Source of the DNA: Flavobacterium sp. | Lineage (GTDB): Bacteria > Bacteroidota > Bacteroidia > Flavobacteriales > Flavobacteriaceae | Assembly: GCF_029945805.1 (NCBI RefSeq) | Contig: NZ_JAQSDH010000042.1 | Span: 116,122 to 180,121, forward strand | DNA: 64,000 bases | Reading direction: 5' to 3' | Part shown: positions 40,408 through 50,478 of the stretch, one piece after another | Position numbering within the stretch: the first letter of the stretch is position 1 | Layout of the letters: each line of letters begins with the position of its first letter | Made by a program: the position numbers and the translations under genes | Notes under the pieces: model-generated | Seen by the model: the letters and a program-made list of their open reading frames with translations, nothing else | Databases searched by the model: none | What the model was told of the DNA's origin: nothing

Positions 40408-41526
40408 CTATTTAATCTTCTTCTTTCTATTGGTTTCATAATCTTCAAAAATCATTTCGCCCAAACCTTTTAATCCGGTGTAAAAAGCTTTTCCTTGATT
40501 GGCTTCGGTAAACTTATTTACAAATTTTTGTAGATACGGATCATTCGCAATCATGAAAGTTGTAATCGGAATGTGCAATTTTCTGGCTTGCGCGGCTTGA
40601 TTGTAACATTGCTCCACAATATATTCGTCTAAACCATTCGAATTCATATAATAGGTGCCATCTTTTTCACGAATACAACTTGGTTTTCCGTCTGTTATCA
40701 TAAAAATCTGTTTGTTGGTATTTCGTTTTCTGCGCAACATATCCATAGCTAATTGCAAACCTGCAACGGTATTCGTGTGATACGGTCCCACTTTTAAATA
40801 AGGCAAATCTTTGATTGCAATGGGCCAAGCGTCATTTCCAAACACCAAAATATCAATCGTGTCTTTCGGATAACGGGTAGTGATTAATTCGGCTAAAGCC
40901 ATTGCTACTTTTTTGGCGGGTGTAATTCGGTCTTCGCCATAAAGAATCATGCTGTGGCTGATGTCAATCATCAAAACGGTGCTCATTTGCGCCTTAAATT
41001 TCGATTCTTCTACCACCAAATCATTCTCTGTTAAACGAAACTCTTCTACTCCGTTATTAATTTGTGCGTTTCGTAAACTTTCGGTCAAAGAAATACTTTC
41101 GAGTCCGTCACCAAAATGATAATCGCGGAATTCTCCTGTTTGCTCATCGCCGCTTCCTGAATATTTGGTTTTGTGATTGCCAGTTCCAGATCGTTTTAAA
41201 TTTCCGAAAATTTGATCCAATGCTTGTTGTCGAATGGCTCTCTCCGTTTTTGCTGTTATTCCGGTTCCAGAAGTTCCATCGTCTTTTAATTCTTCACGGA
41301 TGTATCCCTTTTTCTTTAAATCCTCAATAAAATTATCAATGGTATAGGCTGCATCGGTGAGTTTATATTCCACATCCAATTGGCGTAACCAATCGATTGC
41401 TTCCTCAAAATCACCAGAGGTATGTGTAATTAATTCCTTGAAAATTTCAAATAATTTATCAAATGGGGATTGAAATGGAGCTTCGTATTTTTTGAAGAAA
41501 AATCCTTTTTTAGTGTTCTTTTCCAT
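40408..41526 (-). CDS. VWA domain-containing protein, partner of the MoxR-like ATPase
   Basis: The 372-residue protein has a von Willebrand factor A domain in its second half with the MIDAS motif DISHS (VLMIDISHSMILYGEDRITPAKKVAMALAELITTRYPKDTI), then DGKPS (FMITDGKPSCIREKDGT). The N-terminal half is rich in charged residues and helix (FDKLFEIFKELITHTSGDFEEAIDWLRQLD). It corresponds to the ChlD-like member of an AAA+/VWA pair, with the metal-binding MIDAS contacting the ATPase or client. Both genes are likely one operon. Client protein unknown. Confidence 0.87.
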   Translation of the reverse strand: MEKNTKKGFFFKKYEAPFQSPFDKLFEIFKELITHTSGDFEEAIDWLRQLDVEYKLTDAAYTIDNFIEDLKKKGYIREELKDDGTSGTGITAKTERAIRQQALDQIFGNLKRSGTGNHKTKYSGSGDEQTGEFRDYHFGDGLESISLTESLRNAQINNGVEEFRLTENDLVVEESKFKAQMSTVLMIDISHSMILYGEDRITPAKKVAMALAELITTRYPKDTIDILVFGNDAWPIAIKDLPYLKVGPYHTNTVAGLQLAMDMLRRKRNTNKQIFMITDGKPSCIREKDGTYYMNSNGLDEYIVEQCYNQAAQARKLHIPITTFMIANDPYLQKFVNKFTEANQGKAFYTGLKGLGEMIFEDYETNRKKKIK

Positions 41527-41616
41527 ATTGTATAAAATTACTATTTTAAATAGAAGTTGTTGTAGAACGAATACTAATTTTTAGTTAAAGTAAATGAAGA
41601 AAAAGTGTAGTGCTCT

Positions 41617-42657
41617 TTATTTCGTAAAAACCCTATTTTCTTGTTCAATAACTCTAATAAATGTAGTTCTTTTGGTTAATTCTTTTAGTTTAGCCGCACC
41701 GACATAAGTACAAGTACTTCTGATTCCACCAAGAATATCGTGTAAAGTATCAATTACATTTCCTTTAAACGGAACCTGAACGGTTTTGCCTTCACTCGCA
41801 CGATATTCAGCAACGCCACCGACGTGTTTTTTCATTGCGGTTTCTGAACTCATTCCGTAAAACTGCTTGAACTTTTCGCCTTTGATTTCAATTATTTCTC
41901 CACCACTTTCGGTATGACCAGCAAGCATTCCTCCCAACATTACAAAATCAGCACCAGCTCCAAAAGCTTTGGCAACATCGCCCGGAGTGGAACAACCGCC
42001 ATCACTAATGATATGTCCTCCAAGTCCATGAGCCGCATCAGCACATTCAATAATTGCAGAAAGTTGAGGATAACCAACACCTGTTTTAACGCGCGTGGTA
42101 CAAACGGAACCTGGACCAATTCCGACCTTTACAATATCAGCACCTTCCAAAAGAAGTTCTTCTACCATTTCACCCGTAACAACATTTCCGGCGATGATTA
42201 CTTTATCTGAATATTGTTTACGTGCTTGACGCAAAAAGTCTACAAAATGCTCTGAATAACCATTGGCCACATCAATACAAATGAATTTTAGTTGTGGATT
42301 GTGTTCAAATATTTCGGCAATTTTTTTAAAGTCATTTTTACCTGTTCCGGTGCTCACTGCAATGTAATCGCAAATATCTTTAGGAGCTGATTTAATGAAA
42401 TCATTCCATTCTTGTACGGAATAATGTTTGTGAATTGATGTAAAAAGTTTTTCTTTGGCCAAAGCCAACGCCATTTCAAAAGTTCCAACGGTATCCATAT
42501 TGGCAGCCATGATTGGAATTCCCGTCCAAGTCATAGTACTATGCAGAAATTTAAAATCTCGTTCCAAACTAACTTGCGCCCTACTATTTAAGGTAGAACG
42601 TTTTGGGCGGATCATGACGTCTTTAAATCCTAATTTTATATCGGTTTCAATTCTCAT
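41617..42657 (-). CDS. guaC: GMP reductase
   Basis: The 346-residue enzyme converts GMP to IMP with NADPH. It has the N-terminal signature [20 protein letters not shown] and the TIM-barrel IMPDH/GMPR domain. The catalytic cysteine is in [23 protein letters not shown] and the nucleotide site in [28 protein letters not shown]. The length and MRPK-type start match type 1 GuaC (E. coli 347). No CBS domains are present, which separates it from IMP dehydrogenase. A single gene in purine salvage. Confidence 0.93.
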   Translation of the reverse strand: MRIETDIKLGFKDVMIRPKRSTLNSRAQVSLERDFKFLHSTMTWTGIPIMAANMDTVGTFEMALALAKEKLFTSIHKHYSVQEWNDFIKSAPKDICDYIAVSTGTGKNDFKKIAEIFEHNPQLKFICIDVANGYSEHFVDFLRQARKQYSDKVIIAGNVVTGEMVEELLLEGADIVKVGIGPGSVCTTRVKTGVGYPQLSAIIECADAAHGLGGHIISDGGCSTPGDVAKAFGAGADFVMLGGMLAGHTESGGEIIEIKGEKFKQFYGMSSETAMKKHVGGVAEYRASEGKTVQVPFKGNVIDTLHDILGGIRSTCTYVGAAKLKELTKRTTFIRVIEQENRVFTK

Positions 42658-42744
42658 TTTGTCTAAAATTCTATTGTTGTAAATCTATTATTTAAAGGAA
42701 AAAATTCGAAGATATTAAAAATAATGTTGGTTTATAAATCTATT

Positions 42745-43422
42745 CTAGCTTATAATTTTGCCATCTTCCATCGTAATAATTCGGTTGGTTCTATCAGCGA
42801 AATCTTGGTCATGAGTGACAATAAGCAATGTTTGTTTTTCATTAACTGTCAATTTCTTGAAAATATCAAAAACCATATCGCTGTTTTTTTTATCTAAATT
42901 ACCTGTTGGTTCGTCACCCATTATGATTAATGGATTATTAATCATGGCTCTGGCAATAGCAACGCGTTGTTTTTGACCGCCACTCAATTGGTTGGGCATT
43001 TTCAAAGCTTGATCTACTATATCTAACGTTCTCAGATGTTCCATAGCATTATGCTCAATTTCAGCATTGGATAATTTACCCAATTTCATTCCAGGCAGCA
43101 TCACATTTTTTAACACATTATATTCCGAAAGCAAATAATGAAACTGAAATACAAAGCCAATTTTTTCATTTCTTATTTCGGCCAATTGCTTGTCCGTTTT
43201 TCCCGTAACTAATTGATCATTAATTGAAATTTGTCCTTCATAATCGGTATCCATTGTTGATAATAAATACAATAAAGTCGATTTCCCGCAACCTGATTTT
43301 CCAACAATCGAAACAAATTCACCGTGATTGATGCTCATATCAATTTGCTTCAAAACCTGAAATTTTACGGGGTCATAGAAGTATTTGGTTAATCCTTTTG
43401 TTTCTAAAACTACGTTACTCAT
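42745..43422 (-). CDS. ABC transporter ATP-binding protein (LolD/MacB-type)
   Basis: The 225-residue ATPase has Walker A GKSGCGKSTLLYLL, the Q-loop FVFQFHYLLSEYNVLKNV, signature LSGGQKQRVAIARAM, Walker B LIIMGDEPTGNLD and His in IVTHD. It belongs to the LolD/MacB/FtsE group that energises FtsX-like permeases. Gene order is adaptor, permease, ATPase on the minus strand with a 16-base gap before this gene, so it is the third gene of an efflux/lipoprotein-release operon. Confidence 0.93.
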   Translation of the reverse strand: MSNVVLETKGLTKYFYDPVKFQVLKQIDMSINHGEFVSIVGKSGCGKSTLLYLLSTMDTDYEGQISINDQLVTGKTDKQLAEIRNEKIGFVFQFHYLLSEYNVLKNVMLPGMKLGKLSNAEIEHNAMEHLRTLDIVDQALKMPNQLSGGQKQRVAIARAMINNPLIIMGDEPTGNLDKKNSDMVFDIFKKLTVNEKQTLLIVTHDQDFADRTNRIITMEDGKIIS

Positions 43423-43438
43423 TTTATTTCTATACTAG

Positions 43439-44695
43439 TTATTTCCCTCTAATAATTTCTACAGGATCCACTTTACTGGCTTTCAAGGCAGGAAATAGTC
43501 CAGCGATTGTTGTGGTGATCAATGCAAATACAATTCCGATCACATAAAACATTGGATTATAATTTATAGGATACGTCTTTATTGTAGGTAACGATGCTGT
43601 TTCAAACGGAATACTATCGATAATAGAAGAAAAGATATAGCCAAAAATCAATCCGAAAATACCGCCGACAATTCCGATAATAAGTGCTAAGGAAATAAAA
43701 ATCCATTTTACATCATTACCCGAAAAACCTGTGGCTTTTAGAATGGCAATACTGTCCATTTTTTCAAAAATCATCATGTTTAGAATATTATAAATTCCGA
43801 AACCTGCTACAATAAGTAACACTATACCAACGGCATACGATATGATACTTCGCACAGAACTTCCAGTTTCAAATTGCGAATTGGCCGTTTGATAATCAAT
43901 GGCATCTAAATCGAATTTATTCTGAAATTCCTTGGCGACTGCTGGGGCACTTTTCATAGCGTATAATTTGACCTGAATATCGGTAACATAATTTGTAGAT
44001 TCACCCAATAATTTTTGCGCTGTTGCCAACGAAGTGTAACTCATCGTATTATCAAATTCGGCAATACCCGATTGTGAAATTCCAATGATTTTTAACGAGG
44101 CTAAATTACCTTTGGCTGAAGTTACTTTAATCACATCACCTTTGGCAAGTAACATTTTATCTGCCAAACCTTTACCTATTATAATGCTGTTATTCTGAAC
44201 CAAATCAGCAACTTTGCCTTCAATAATATAATCACTTACTTTGAATAACTTTTCTTCTGGCACAACGTCTATGCCATCAATAACTCCTGAAATTTCGATG
44301 GTTCCCGAATTAAAAAAAACGGGTACATTAATTTTCGGAGCAACATCAATAATGCGTTTATCTTTCTTTAAATAATCAATGATGGCTTGACTGTTATAAA
44401 TGGCTTTTCCTCTGTCTTTTGGTTTAACTGAACTAATAAAATTAGTACTGTTTTTATATTTTTCTGAAAGTAAAATGGGTTGATCAGCTGTCGGTTTTAT
44501 TTCGTTGTAAAGCCGAACATGTGCGGTTCTGTTCAGCATTAATCCATCTAATAAATCATTCAAGCCATTCATAAAGCCATTTAGCGCAATAAACATAGCA
44601 ATCCCAAAAGTAACACCCACAGCGGCAACCACCGTTTGTTTCAATCGGGCACGCAATAAATGAACCGCTATGTTTAAGATGAGTTTGAAGTTCAT
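43439..44695 (-). CDS. FtsX-like ABC transporter permease (MacB-type)
   Basis: The 418-residue protein has one N-terminal membrane helix, a large periplasmic (MacB_PCD) domain at about residues 45-270 and three C-terminal helices with the FtsX signature (NILNMMIFEKMDSIAILKATGFSGNDVKWIFISLALIIGIVGG, FPALKASKVDPVEIIRGK). It should act mechanically on periplasmic substrates with the adaptor lipoprotein and ATPase. Its start overlaps the adaptor stop by one base. The substrate could be a peptide, drug or lipoprotein. Confidence 0.9.
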   Translation of the reverse strand: MNFKLILNIAVHLLRARLKQTVVAAVGVTFGIAMFIALNGFMNGLNDLLDGLMLNRTAHVRLYNEIKPTADQPILLSEKYKNSTNFISSVKPKDRGKAIYNSQAIIDYLKKDKRIIDVAPKINVPVFFNSGTIEISGVIDGIDVVPEEKLFKVSDYIIEGKVADLVQNNSIIIGKGLADKMLLAKGDVIKVTSAKGNLASLKIIGISQSGIAEFDNTMSYTSLATAQKLLGESTNYVTDIQVKLYAMKSAPAVAKEFQNKFDLDAIDYQTANSQFETGSSVRSIISYAVGIVLLIVAGFGIYNILNMMIFEKMDSIAILKATGFSGNDVKWIFISLALIIGIVGGIFGLIFGYIFSSIIDSIPFETASLPTIKTYPINYNPMFYVIGIVFALITTTIAGLFPALKASKVDPVEIIRGK

Positions 44696-45786
44696 TATTT
44701 GGGTCTATAAATGGTTTCTTTAGCAGTTAATCCCGCCAAAATTTCGACATTTTGATAGTCGCTTAAACCAACTTTTACTTTTCTTTTTTTGTCTTTATTC
44801 ACTAAAACGTATTCGCCATCAATCAGATAACTTTTGGGAATCGTCAAAACATTTTTTCTGCTTAGAATAACGATATTGGCTTCTGCTGTCAGATTTGGAA
44901 ACAATTTTTCTGGCGGATTTGAAAAATGAGCTTCAATTTTAAAGGTTCTCGAACGCTCATCCAGTATCGGATAAATTTTGTCCACAGTAGCTTCAAAAAC
45001 TTTTCCTTTATAACTGTCCATAGAAACCAACATTGTTTGGCCAATTTTCACACGCACCATATCGTTTTCATCAACATCCAGTTCAAGCAAATACGAATTC
45101 TTTTTTCCTATAATTGCCAAAGGTGTTTGAGGCGTAATCATGGCACCTTCTTTTACCAAAATATCAAATAACTCACCAGAAAATGCACTTTTAATATTAA
45201 AATCATTTTCCGATTGTTGACTAATTTTTAAGTTATTGTTATTTCTACTTTGATCGCTTTTTAATTGCGCTTTTAGTTGTGACAACTGCTTTAAGGCTGA
45301 TTCATAACTGGATTTTGAATTTTTATACGTTAGTTCAACCCTTTCATAATCAACTTCAGAAATAACATTGTATTGCTTGATGTTTTTATTTCGATTATAT
45401 ACCGATTTATCTAAAGCCAGTTTGTCTTTAGCGATTTGGACTTTGGTTTCCATTTCAGAAATTTTATCTTGTATATACCGACTATTTCCTTGACTTAATT
45501 CGTAAGCCAATCTAGCATTCTCAGTATTCAACGACGCCTTTTCGCTTTCGATTTCAAACAAGGATTGCCCCTGAATAATAGTTTCGCCAACGACGGCATT
45601 TATTTTTTGTAAAACACCATTAACCGTTGAGTAAACTGTGTATTGATTTTCAGATTTAACCACACCAGAAGCATAGACACTTTCGGTAACGCTACCTTTT
45701 TGGGGTTGTAATTCGCCATTGTCTTTTTTTGAACAAGAAACAATAAGAAAAAATGTGGTATAGAAAAGAATATTTTTGAGTTTCAT
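44695..45786 (-). CDS. periplasmic adaptor (HlyD/MacA-like) lipoprotein
   Basis: The 363-residue protein has a lipoprotein signal (MKLKNILFYTTFFLIVSCSKKD), so it is anchored by a lipidated cysteine. A barrel-sandwich hybrid domain (GVLQKINAVVGETIIQGQSLFEIES) flanks a coiled-coil hairpin (about residues 85-190; LSQLKAQLKSDQSRNNN). The beta-barrel segment includes LAIIGKKNSYLLELDVDENDMVRVKIGQ. It links the inner-membrane permease to the outer membrane. The upstream TTG codon directly before the ATG is not taken as start. Confidence 0.88.
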   Translation of the reverse strand: MKLKNILFYTTFFLIVSCSKKDNGELQPQKGSVTESVYASGVVKSENQYTVYSTVNGVLQKINAVVGETIIQGQSLFEIESEKASLNTENARLAYELSQGNSRYIQDKISEMETKVQIAKDKLALDKSVYNRNKNIKQYNVISEVDYERVELTYKNSKSSYESALKQLSQLKAQLKSDQSRNNNNLKISQQSENDFNIKSAFSGELFDILVKEGAMITPQTPLAIIGKKNSYLLELDVDENDMVRVKIGQTMLVSMDSYKGKVFEATVDKIYPILDERSRTFKIEAHFSNPPEKLFPNLTAEANIVILSRKNVLTIPKSYLIDGEYVLVNKDKKRKVKVGLSDYQNVEILAGLTAKETIYRPK

Positions 45787-45854
45787 CAAAGATTATGAAT
45801 TGGATTTATCCAAATTTACGATAATTAGCACTCTAAAATGATAATATATATCAT

Positions 45855-45879
45855 AAAAAATCCCTCAAAATGAAGGATT
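45855..45879 (-). terminator. terminator of miaE
   Basis: AATCC-TTCA stem with 8 of 9 pairs (AATCCCTCA/TGAAGGATT); on the minus strand it is followed by TTTTTTATG, just after the miaE stop. Confidence 0.6.
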
Positions 45880-45885
45880 AAATTT

Positions 45886-46479
45886 TTAACCGTGAATGGT
45901 TTCTTTGTTTCCGTAATTGGCAATCACTGCAGCTTCAAAAGCAATCCATTCGCGCCACCGTTTTTCAACGTCAATTCCTTCGCCATATTTTCGAGCGTAA
46001 GTTATAAACGTAGTGTAATGTCCGGCTTCGCTTTCCATCAAATCTCTGTAGAATTTAGATAATTCTTCGTCTTTTATGTTTTCAGAAAGTACTTTAAAAC
46101 GTTCGCAGCTTCTTGCTTCAATCATAGCCGAAAAAAGTAAACGTTCTACCAATCCGGAAACGCGGCTTCCTGTGTAGCTTTGCTTCATGTATTGCGCAAG
46201 TTCATTCACATATTCATCCTTGCGTTCACGACCCAATTTGAGTCCGCGCTTCTTAATAATTTCATGAACCATTTCAAAATGTTCCAATTCTTCTTTAGCC
46301 AAAGCCAGCAAATCGGTAACCAAATCTTCGTGTTCCGAATTAATTGTGATGATTGTTATAGCATTTGTAGCTGCTTTTTGTTCACACCAGGCGTGATCTG
46401 TTAAGATTTCCTCAATGTTTTTTTCTACAATATTTACCCATCGCGGATCGGTTGGCAATTCTAATCGGAGTACGCCCAT
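45886..46479 (-). CDS. miaE: tRNA-(ms2io6A)-hydroxylase
   Basis: The 197-residue diiron ferritin-like enzyme hydroxylates the isopentenyl group of ms2i6A37 in tRNA. Its iron ligands are visible as EELEHF (about residues 67-72, ExxH) and ESEAGHYTTF (about 146-155), with Glu in AMIEARSCERF. Start MGVLRLELPTDPRWV is at an ATG. The four-helix bundle is complete. It is a single gene with its own terminator. Distinct from ferritin at 9663 by the tRNA-binding helices. Confidence 0.92.
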   Translation of the reverse strand: MGVLRLELPTDPRWVNIVEKNIEEILTDHAWCEQKAATNAITIITINSEHEDLVTDLLALAKEELEHFEMVHEIIKKRGLKLGRERKDEYVNELAQYMKQSYTGSRVSGLVERLLFSAMIEARSCERFKVLSENIKDEELSKFYRDLMESEAGHYTTFITYARKYGEGIDVEKRWREWIAFEAAVIANYGNKETIHG

Positions 46480-46509
46480 TTTTTATGGTAAGGTTTAGAA
46501 AGGTTAAAG

Positions 46510-46578
46510 GTTTAAAAAAGGTTAAAGGGTTAAAAAATTGGAGACAAACTTAACTTTTACACCTTTAACCTTTTAAAC
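46510..46578. repeat. long inverted repeat between miaE and glyA
   Basis: A near-perfect inverted repeat of the AT-rich word GTTTAAAAAGGTTAAAGG (46510-46528) and its complement (46561-46578), separated by about 32 bases. It may be a hairpin terminator for glyA or a structural repeat. Confidence 0.5.
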
Positions 46579-46584
46579 TATTTT

Positions 46585-47859
46585 TTAATAAACAAAGATG
46601 GCTCTTTCGCTCATCATATCGTTTACTTCGTCTGCGATTTCTTCTAATAATTCGTCGTTAGTTGCATTTGAAAGCACTCTGTCAATTAAGTCAACAATAG
46701 TTTCCATATCACTTTCCATCAATCCACGAGTAGTAATTGCCGGAGTTCCAACACGAATTCCTGAAGTTACAAATGGCGATTTATCATCAAAAGGAACCAT
46801 GTTTTTGTTCACCGTAATTTCGGCTTTTCCCAAAGCAATTTCAGCATCTTTTCCAGAAATCCCTTTGTTTCTTAAATCAATTAGCATCATGTGATTGTCT
46901 GTTCCGCCGGAAATTAGATCATAACCTCTTTTTACAAAACTAGCAGCCATTGCTTTGGCATTTTTCTGAACTTGCATTTGATAGGTAAAGAACTCATCTG
47001 ATAAAGCTTCACCAAAAGCAATTGCTTTAGCTGCAATAATATGTTCCAACGGTCCGCCTTGATTTCCCGGAAAAACTGACATATCCAAAACGTGAGACAT
47101 CATTCTAATTTCGCCTTTTGGTGTTTTTAAACCCCATGGATTTTCAAAATCTTTCCCCATCATTATAATTCCGCCTCTTGGTCCGCGTAATGTTTTGTGA
47201 GTTGTACTAGTAATGATATGGCAATGTGGAATTGGATCATTCATCAAACCTTTAGCAATTAAACCTGCAGGATGTGAAATATCCGCTAATAAAAGGGCGC
47301 CAACGCTGTCCGCAATTTCACGAAAACGTTTAAAATCCATATCACGAGAATACGCAGATGCTCCTGCTATAATCATTTTTGGTTGTTCTTTAGTGGCAAT
47401 TTCTTGGATTTTATCGTAATTCAAAACTCCAGTTTCTGCTTCAACACCATAAAAACTTGGTGAATATAATTTTCCTGAAAAATTTACAGGGGATCCATGT
47501 GTTAAATGTCCGCCATGTGATAAATCAAATCCTAAAATCTTATCGCCGGGCTTTAAACACGCTGCGAAAACCGCTGTATTAGCCTGCGAACCGGAGTGTG
47601 GTTGTACGTTTACATATTCGGCACCAAAAAGTTCCTTGGCTCTGTCAATCGCAATTTGCTCAATTACATCTACTACTTCACATCCACCATAATATCTTTT
47701 GCCTGGATACCCTTCCGCATATTTATTTGTTAGCACAGAACCAGCAGCTTCCATCACTTGGTCGCTTACAAAGTTCTCTGATGCAATTAGTTCAATTCCG
47801 TGAATTTGTCTGTCTTGTTCCTCAAGAATTAGGTCAAAAATTTGTGTGTCGCGTTGCAT
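46585..47859 (-). CDS. glyA: serine hydroxymethyltransferase
   Basis: The 424-residue PLP enzyme converts serine and tetrahydrofolate to glycine and methylene-THF. Its PLP lysine is in the motif [20 protein letters not shown]. The N-terminal [21 protein letters not shown] and [17 protein letters not shown] are also standard. It is a cytoplasmic dimer/tetramer. Length matches E. coli (417). Nearby gcvT on the opposite strand belongs to the connected glycine-cleavage pathway. Confidence 0.96.
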   Translation of the reverse strand: MQRDTQIFDLILEEQDRQIHGIELIASENFVSDQVMEAAGSVLTNKYAEGYPGKRYYGGCEVVDVIEQIAIDRAKELFGAEYVNVQPHSGSQANTAVFAACLKPGDKILGFDLSHGGHLTHGSPVNFSGKLYSPSFYGVEAETGVLNYDKIQEIATKEQPKMIIAGASAYSRDMDFKRFREIADSVGALLLADISHPAGLIAKGLMNDPIPHCHIITSTTHKTLRGPRGGIIMMGKDFENPWGLKTPKGEIRMMSHVLDMSVFPGNQGGPLEHIIAAKAIAFGEALSDEFFTYQMQVQKNAKAMAASFVKRGYDLISGGTDNHMMLIDLRNKGISGKDAEIALGKAEITVNKNMVPFDDKSPFVTSGIRVGTPAITTRGLMESDMETIVDLIDRVLSNATNDELLEEIADEVNDMMSERAIFVY

Positions 47860-47902
47860 TTGATTTTTTTTCGATTAATTGTGTTCAAAATTACAAAAAT
47901 GG

Positions 47903-47933
47903 TTTGGTAAATTAATAGGAAATGATATATTTG
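47903..47933 (+). promoter_or_regulatory. promoter of fahA-gcvT (TTTG-N19-TATATTTG)
   Basis: TTTG at 47903-47906 and TATATTTG at 47926-47933 are 19 bases apart, 36 bases before the fahA ATG; a full Bacteroidota promoter. Confidence 0.75.
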
Positions 47934-47969
47934 ATTACTTAAATTTTCAACAACTAAATTAACAAACTC

Positions 47970-49253
47970 ATGCCTTCAAATACCAATAATCCTAAACGAA
48001 AATCATGGCTTACTGTCCCCAAAGACAGCGACTTTCCTATTCAAAATATTCCTTTTGGCGTTTTTTTAACCAAAGAAGATGTGATCACAATTGGAACACG
48101 AATTGGAGATTACGCCATCGATTTGGGAGCATTACAACAACTGAATTATTTTAACGGAATTGAATTGACTGATGATATGTTCATGCAGGACACTTTGAAC
48201 GATTTCATTTCAGATGGTAAAAAGACATGGAGATTAGTGCGAAACAGAATTGGAGATATATTTGATCACAACAATGCATTACTGAGAGATAATCCAGAAC
48301 ATTGCGATATTGTTATCTTTAAAATGGAAGATGTAGAAATGCAACTTCCTGTTTTGATTGGCGATTACACCGATTTTTATTCCAGTAAAGAACACGCTAC
48401 GAATGTAGGGAAAATGTTCCGTGACCCTGAAAATGCTCTTTTACCCAATTGGCTTCACATCCCAGTGGGTTACCACGGTAGAAGTTCTACTATAGTTCCG
48501 TCTGGAATTCCAGTGCACCGTCCAATGGGACAAACCTTGCCAAATGGTGAAAATACTCCTGTTTTTGGTCCGTCACGCCTTATTGATTTCGAATTGGAAA
48601 CAGCTTTTATTACAACAGACGCCAATGTAATGGGAGAAAACATTCCGATAAATGAAGCCGAGGATTATATTTTCGGAATGGTATTGCTCAATGACTGGAG
48701 CGCACGTGATATTCAGAAATGGGAATATGTGCCGCTTGGACCGTTTTTAGCAAAGAACTTTGCTTCCTCAATATCACCTTGGATTGTAACAATGGATGCC
48801 TTGGAGTCTTTCCGTTGTAAAGGACCAATTCAGGAGCCTACACCTTTGCCGTATCTTCAACAGAAAGGAAGAAATGCTTATGATATCCATTTAGAAGCAT
48901 ATATAGAGCCGGAAAATGTGGAACCTACTCTAGTTTCAAAATCAAATTTCAAATACATGTATTGGTCCATGTCACAGCAATTGACACATCACACTTCAAA
49001 TGGATGCCGAATAAATTCTGGGGATATGTTAGGATCCGGGACAATTTCTGGTCCTACTCCGGACAGTTTTGGATCGATGCTTGAATTAACTTGGGGCGGA
49101 AAAAATCCAATTAAAATGAACGATGGATCGGAACGTAAATTCATCAACGACAATGACACCGTTATCATGAGAGGATATTGTCAAAACAGTTCTTTACGTA
49201 TTGGATTCGGAGAAGTTTCCAGTAAACTGTTGCCTCCGTTTGTAAGGAAATGA
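47970..49253 (+). CDS. fahA: fumarylacetoacetase
   Basis: The 427-residue enzyme hydrolyses fumarylacetoacetate to fumarate and acetoacetate, the last step of tyrosine/phenylalanine degradation. Its N-terminal SH3-like domain (SWLTVPKDSDFPIQNIPFGVF) precedes the catalytic FAA_hydrolase domain: IGDYTDFYSSKEHATNVG, YHGRSSTIVPSG, FELETAFITT, and NDWSARDIQKWEYVPLGPFLAKNFASSISPW for the metal and substrate sites. Length and motifs match bacterial homologues. It shares a promoter with gcvT, which follows after 44 bases. Confidence 0.96.
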   Translation: MPSNTNNPKRKSWLTVPKDSDFPIQNIPFGVFLTKEDVITIGTRIGDYAIDLGALQQLNYFNGIELTDDMFMQDTLNDFISDGKKTWRLVRNRIGDIFDHNNALLRDNPEHCDIVIFKMEDVEMQLPVLIGDYTDFYSSKEHATNVGKMFRDPENALLPNWLHIPVGYHGRSSTIVPSGIPVHRPMGQTLPNGENTPVFGPSRLIDFELETAFITTDANVMGENIPINEAEDYIFGMVLLNDWSARDIQKWEYVPLGPFLAKNFASSISPWIVTMDALESFRCKGPIQEPTPLPYLQQKGRNAYDIHLEAYIEPENVEPTLVSKSNFKYMYWSMSQQLTHHTSNGCRINSGDMLGSGTISGPTPDSFGSMLELTWGGKNPIKMNDGSERKFINDNDTVIMRGYCQNSSLRIGFGEVSSKLLPPFVRK

Positions 49254-49297
49254 ATTTCAAAATTTGATTAAATTAAATGCATACCTTAAAAAATAAA

Positions 49298-50380
49298 ATG
49301 AAAAATACAGCGTTAACACACATACACGAAAGTTTAGGAGCCAAAATGGTTCCGTTTGCAGGTTATAACATGCCGGTTCAATATGAAGGCGTAAATGCCG
49401 AACACGAAATTGTTAGAAACGGCGTCGGAGTCTTTGATGTTTCGCACATGGGTGAATTTTTGCTTTCTGGTGAAAATGCTTTGGCCTTAATCCAAAAAGT
49501 AACTTCTAATGATGCTTCTGTTCTAGAAATTGGTCGGGCTCAATATTCGTGTTTACCTAATAACGATGGTGGAATTGTGGACGATTTAATTGTGTACCGA
49601 ATTAAAGAAAATCAATATTTATTGGTTGTAAATGCCTCAAATATTGATAAAGACTGGAACTGGATTTCTTCTCACAATGATGTGGGAGCTGAAATGAAAA
49701 ATATTTCTGAGGATTATTCCTTACTAGCAATTCAAGGCCCAAAAGCTGTTGAAGCTATGCAGTCATTGACATCTGTAGATTTATCAGCAATTAAATATTA
49801 TCATTTTGAAGTAGCTGATTTTGCTGGTATTGAACATGTGATTATTTCTGCAACAGGTTACACTGGTTCTGGAGGATTTGAAATCTATTGTAAAAATACC
49901 GAAGTAGAGCAAATTTGGAATAAAGTTTTCGAAGCTGGAAAAGCTTTCGGTATCAAACCTGTCGGATTGGCTGCGCGTGATACGTTGCGTTTGGAAATGG
50001 GATTCTGTTTGTACGGAAACGATATCAACGATACCACTTCTCCATTAGAAGCGGGTTTGGGTTGGATAACCAAATTCACTAAAGATTTTACCAATTCAGA
50101 AAATCTGAAAAAGCAAAAAGAAGCTGGTGTTACCAAAAAACTAGTTGGTTTTGAACTGACCGAACGCGGAATTCCGCGTCACGATTATGAAATTGTGGAT
50201 GCTGACGTCAATAACATCGGAATCGTAACTTCGGGAACAATGGCGCCGTCTTTAGGTAAAGGAATCGGATTAGGTTATGTAAAAGCTGAATTCGCTGTGG
50301 TTGACAGTGAGATTTTTATTCAAATTCGTAATAACAAAATAGCGGCCAAAGTAGTAAAATTACCATTTTATAAAAAGTAA
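49298..50380 (+). CDS. gcvT: glycine cleavage system T protein (aminomethyltransferase)
   Basis: The 360-residue enzyme transfers the methylene group from the H-protein aminomethyl intermediate to tetrahydrofolate and releases ammonia. Signatures: [68 protein letters not shown]. The start at 49298 ([12 protein letters not shown]) is taken; an in-frame ATG at 49277 adds seven residues. It follows fahA on one strand and lies opposite glyA, linking glycine, serine and folate one-carbon metabolism. Confidence 0.95.
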   Translation: MKNTALTHIHESLGAKMVPFAGYNMPVQYEGVNAEHEIVRNGVGVFDVSHMGEFLLSGENALALIQKVTSNDASVLEIGRAQYSCLPNNDGGIVDDLIVYRIKENQYLLVVNASNIDKDWNWISSHNDVGAEMKNISEDYSLLAIQGPKAVEAMQSLTSVDLSAIKYYHFEVADFAGIEHVIISATGYTGSGGFEIYCKNTEVEQIWNKVFEAGKAFGIKPVGLAARDTLRLEMGFCLYGNDINDTTSPLEAGLGWITKFTKDFTNSENLKKQKEAGVTKKLVGFELTERGIPRHDYEIVDADVNNIGIVTSGTMAPSLGKGIGLGYVKAEFAVVDSEIFIQIRNNKIAAKVVKLPFYKK

Positions 50381-50427
50381 TCAATGACAATGGCTATAAA
50401 AATTGCAATAAAAACTAGTTATTGACA

Positions 50428-50458
50428 TTGATTCTTGCTGTTGAATAAAGTATTTTTG
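50428..50458 (+). promoter_or_regulatory. yebC promoter (TTG-N20-TATTTTTG)
   Basis: TTG (50428-50430) and TATTTTTG (50451-50458) with a 20-base spacer, 20 bases before the ATG. Confidence 0.7.
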
Positions 50459-50478
50459 CAACAAATAAAAATTAAGAA

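Noticed and set aside
46510..46578. Origin-type iterons
   Set aside because: Only one inverted pair, no DnaA boxes or initiator gene nearby.
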